A stretch of DNA of 64,000 bases, taken from contig NZ_JAMXSR020000002.1 of NCBI RefSeq assembly GCF_024124765.2, positions 2,406,001 through 2,470,000 of the forward strand. The letters are read 5' to 3'. Under the pieces are notes generated by a model. It was given only the letters and a program-made list of their open reading frames with translations, did not search any database and was not told the DNA's origin. Of the stretch, positions 62,251-64,000 are shown piece after piece (positions within the stretch are counted from its first letter, which is position 1; each line of letters opens with the position of its first letter). This DNA comes from Sphingomonas sp. H160509. GTDB taxonomy: Bacteria; Pseudomonadota; Alphaproteobacteria; Sphingomonadales; Sphingomonadaceae. The position numbers were made by a program, and so were the translations under genes.

Positions 62251-62354
62251 CCACCCCGGCGAGGCCGGGGCCCAGTTGGGCAGGCCAAGGTGACGAAGCG
62301 TGGCCCTATGTTAATCCTGTTTCCCAACCGGGCCCCGGCCTTCGCCGGGTTGGT
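62251..62354. repeat. paired palindromic intergenic repeat (CCCCGGCGAGGCCGGGG family)
   Basis: CACCACCCCGGCGAGGCCGG and an inverted right arm GGCCCCGGCCTTCGCCGGG-TTGGT, with CCCAGTTGGG / CCCAACCGGG inner arms. Third copy of the family also at 1793-1894 and 28633-28738. Confidence 0.85.
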
Positions 62355-62521
62355 AGAAAGGTTTGGACGGTCTTCGAACCGGACAGTCAAAAGTCAGGGC
62401 ATCCTTCTCCAAATCTCGTCCGCCCCGACCCGAGCACGCCCCGCCGCCGCCAAAGCCCACAATCACCCCGGTTAATTTGACTTTAGCATGTTCCCGCCAC
62501 AACCCGACGACTGCGCCGGGG

Positions 62522-64000
62522 ATGAAACGGCGCACGAGAATTCGGACGATTTCGGGGCGGGCACGCGTGTATTTGCAGAAGGATCAGGCGCTGGAACTGG
62601 CGGGCGGCGGAGCACGCGGATTTGGTCGTGCGCTCGATCGGCAACCGGATATCGCGCCAGAGGCTGCGCCTTCGCGGATCGACTGGGTGCCCGATCTCGG
62701 CGCACGGATCGGTAGTCGCGACTGGTGGCGCGGGCTCGCGACCTGCACCGTGCTGTGTGCCGCGACCGTCATGCTAGCGCCGGGGTTCAAGCCGCTGGTC
62801 GGTGTAGTGCCGTCGCCGCTAGCCGGCGCCGAGTGGGAGGAGACGCGGGCGCAAGGCATCGCGCCGCTCGGCCAGGGCGCGACTACCGGGCGGCGGATGG
62901 CGGCCAACGATCTCGTTGCCCCGCTCGCCAATGCCCCCGAACGTCCGACGCTCGAACTGTCGGCAACGCTCGGCCAGGGCGATGCGTTCGACCGGGCGCT
63001 GATGCGCGCTGGCGTCGGTCGGAACGATGCCGAAGCCGCGGCGGCGCTGGTCGCGCAGTCGGTCGATCCGAAGGCCATCCCGGCGGGCACGCGGATCGCG
63101 CTTACGCTCGGGCGGCGGCCGGATCGCACCGTCGCGCGGCCACTGGAGCAGCTCGATTTCCGCGCGCGGTTCGATCTGGCGCTGTCGCTGACGCGTGGTG
63201 CGGGCGGGCTGACCGTGAACCGCAAGCCGATCGCAATCGACTCGACCCCGCTGCGGATCCAGGGCCTCGTCGGCTCCAGCCTGTACCGATCCGCGCGTGC
63301 CGCCGGTGTTCCTGGAAAGGCCGTGGAGTCGTTCATCAAGGCGATCTCGACGCGACTTTCGATCGGCCGCGACGTGACGGCGGCGGACACCTTCGACGTC
63401 ATCGTGGAGCGTGAGCGTGCCGCAACCGGTGAGACCCGGATCGGCGAGCTGCTGTTCGCCGGGATCGATCAGGGACGACGCAAGGTGCAGCTCGTGCGGT
63501 TCGCACCCGATGCGACGAACGTCGATACCGATGACGAGTCGAGTCGCGGCGGTTGGTTCGATGCGAACGGCCAGACCGAACGCCGCGCCGTTTCTGGCAT
63601 GCCGGTCACCGGCCGGATCACGTCGAACTACGGCATGCGGTTCCACCCGCTGCTGGGCTTCACGCGCATGCACAAGGGCCTCGACATCGGCGCACCGTAC
63701 GGATCGCCGATCCACGCGATGACCGACGGCATCGTCGCGTTCGCGGGGCGGACCGGCGGCTATGGCAACTTCGTCAAGCTTGTCCACGGTGGCGGGATGG
63801 CGAGCGGATACGGCCATATGAGCCGGATCGCGGTGTCATCGGGTACGCGGGTCCAGCAGGGCCAAGTGATCGGCTATGTCGGATCGACCGGCATGTCGAC
63901 CGGCCCCCATCTCCATTGGGAAGTGTGGAAGAACGGCGCAGCGATCAACCCGCGCTCGGTCTCGTTTGCGAGCGTGGCGCAGTTGTCGGGGGAGAAACTG
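62522..64000 (+). CDS. M23 family metallopeptidase (partial)
   Basis: Continues past the window end. From ATG 62522 (MKRRTRIRTISGRARVYLQ): a basic cytoplasmic part, one transmembrane helix (GLATCTVLCAATVMLAPGF, about residues 72-90), a periplasmic stalk with OapA/LysM-like sections (FDRALMRAGVGRNDAEAAAA, FDLALSLTRGAGGLTV), then the LytM domain: GRITSNYGMRFHPLLGFTRM, HKGLDIGAPYG (His and Asp ligands) and TGPHLHWEVW. A membrane-anchored peptidoglycan DD-endopeptidase or a divisome/elongation activator. Confidence 0.9.
   Translation, partial: MKRRTRIRTISGRARVYLQKDQALELAGGGARGFGRALDRQPDIAPEAAPSRIDWVPDLGARIGSRDWWRGLATCTVLCAATVMLAPGFKPLVGVVPSPLAGAEWEETRAQGIAPLGQGATTGRRMAANDLVAPLANAPERPTLELSATLGQGDAFDRALMRAGVGRNDAEAAAALVAQSVDPKAIPAGTRIALTLGRRPDRTVARPLEQLDFRARFDLALSLTRGAGGLTVNRKPIAIDSTPLRIQGLVGSSLYRSARAAGVPGKAVESFIKAISTRLSIGRDVTAADTFDVIVERERAATGETRIGELLFAGIDQGRRKVQLVRFAPDATNVDTDDESSRGGWFDANGQTERRAVSGMPVTGRITSNYGMRFHPLLGFTRMHKGLDIGAPYGSPIHAMTDGIVAFAGRTGGYGNFVKLVHGGGMASGYGHMSRIAVSSGTRVQQGQVIGYVGSTGMSTGPHLHWEVWKNGAAINPRSVSFASVAQLSGEKL

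Overview
The window is high-GC chromosomal DNA from an alphaproteobacterium, most likely a sphingomonad (Sphingomonas or a close relative). This rests on gene content and synteny rather than a marker gene: a large TonB-dependent receptor, CarD and a 7Fe ferredoxin beside a helicase and an S4-domain gene, a Cdc48-type AAA ATPase, DUF1489, DUF2093 and DUF1674 proteins, and many paired GC-rich palindromic intergenic repeats. Nearly all of it is ordinary core metabolism and housekeeping. The one clearly accessory pocket is 40.5-42.35 kb, between a tRNA-Leu and a tRNA-Gln.

Layout. 1-7.2 kb: a methylmalonyl-CoA (propionyl-CoA assimilation) cluster on the minus strand (pccB, three small unknown genes, epimerase, an enoyl-CoA hydratase, mutase), divergent from its likely regulator of the PccR/ScfR family. 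7.3-9.1 kb: glnK-amtB with a near-perfect sigma-54 promoter. 9.3-15 kb: purH, heparinase II/III, rpe, rsmB. 15-18.4 kb: an SdhAF4-like protein, a thioesterase, clpB. 18.5-22.4 kb: a TonB-dependent receptor and a secreted protein. 22.4-26.1 kb: an M23 peptidase, DUF2093, xseA, and divergent purD. 26.3-32.1 kb: a helix-hairpin-helix membrane protein, an MlaA-like protein, a CNNM/CorC-type membrane protein, an OmpA lipoprotein, CsaA and a GST. 32.3-40.3 kb: gltD-gltB, uppP and an NDUFA9-like dehydrogenase. 40.4-42.4 kb: tRNA-Leu, a candidate REase-fold toxin with its immunity gene, tRNA-Gln. 42.6-48.9 kb: gppA/ppx, rlmE, rpoZ, a phospholipase-D family synthase, a methyltransferase, a monooxygenase and an MFS transporter. 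49-53.6 kb: a TetR and NTF2-like pair with a palindromic operator, cdc48, a candidate small RNA and a LysR regulator. 53.7-64 kb: cyclophilin, mgtE, DUF1489, two tandem DUF2807 proteins, carD, ferredoxin, an S4 protein, a DEAD/Suv3-like helicase and a partial M23 peptidase.

Sequence quality matters when reading this annotation. About 35 single-base frame breaks are spread over genes that are normally intact and often essential (gltB, clpB, purH, rpe, pccB, rsmB, rlmE). Most add one G or C to a run. I treat them as sequencing errors: in each case I checked that removing or adding the inferred bases gives a whole number of codons from start to stop, and I annotate the restored genes across the breaks.

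The most notable observations are: a 135-bp paired palindromic repeat inserted in frame inside methylmalonyl-CoA mutase; a probable polymorphic toxin and immunity pair next to tRNA-Leu, with an N-terminal YNPWHD...FTF signature; a candidate anti-Shine-Dalgarno small RNA with a strong terminator (or, on the other strand, a cysteine-rich microprotein) between cdc48 and a LysR gene; the start codons of xseA and purD sharing one CATG; and several well-formed operators.
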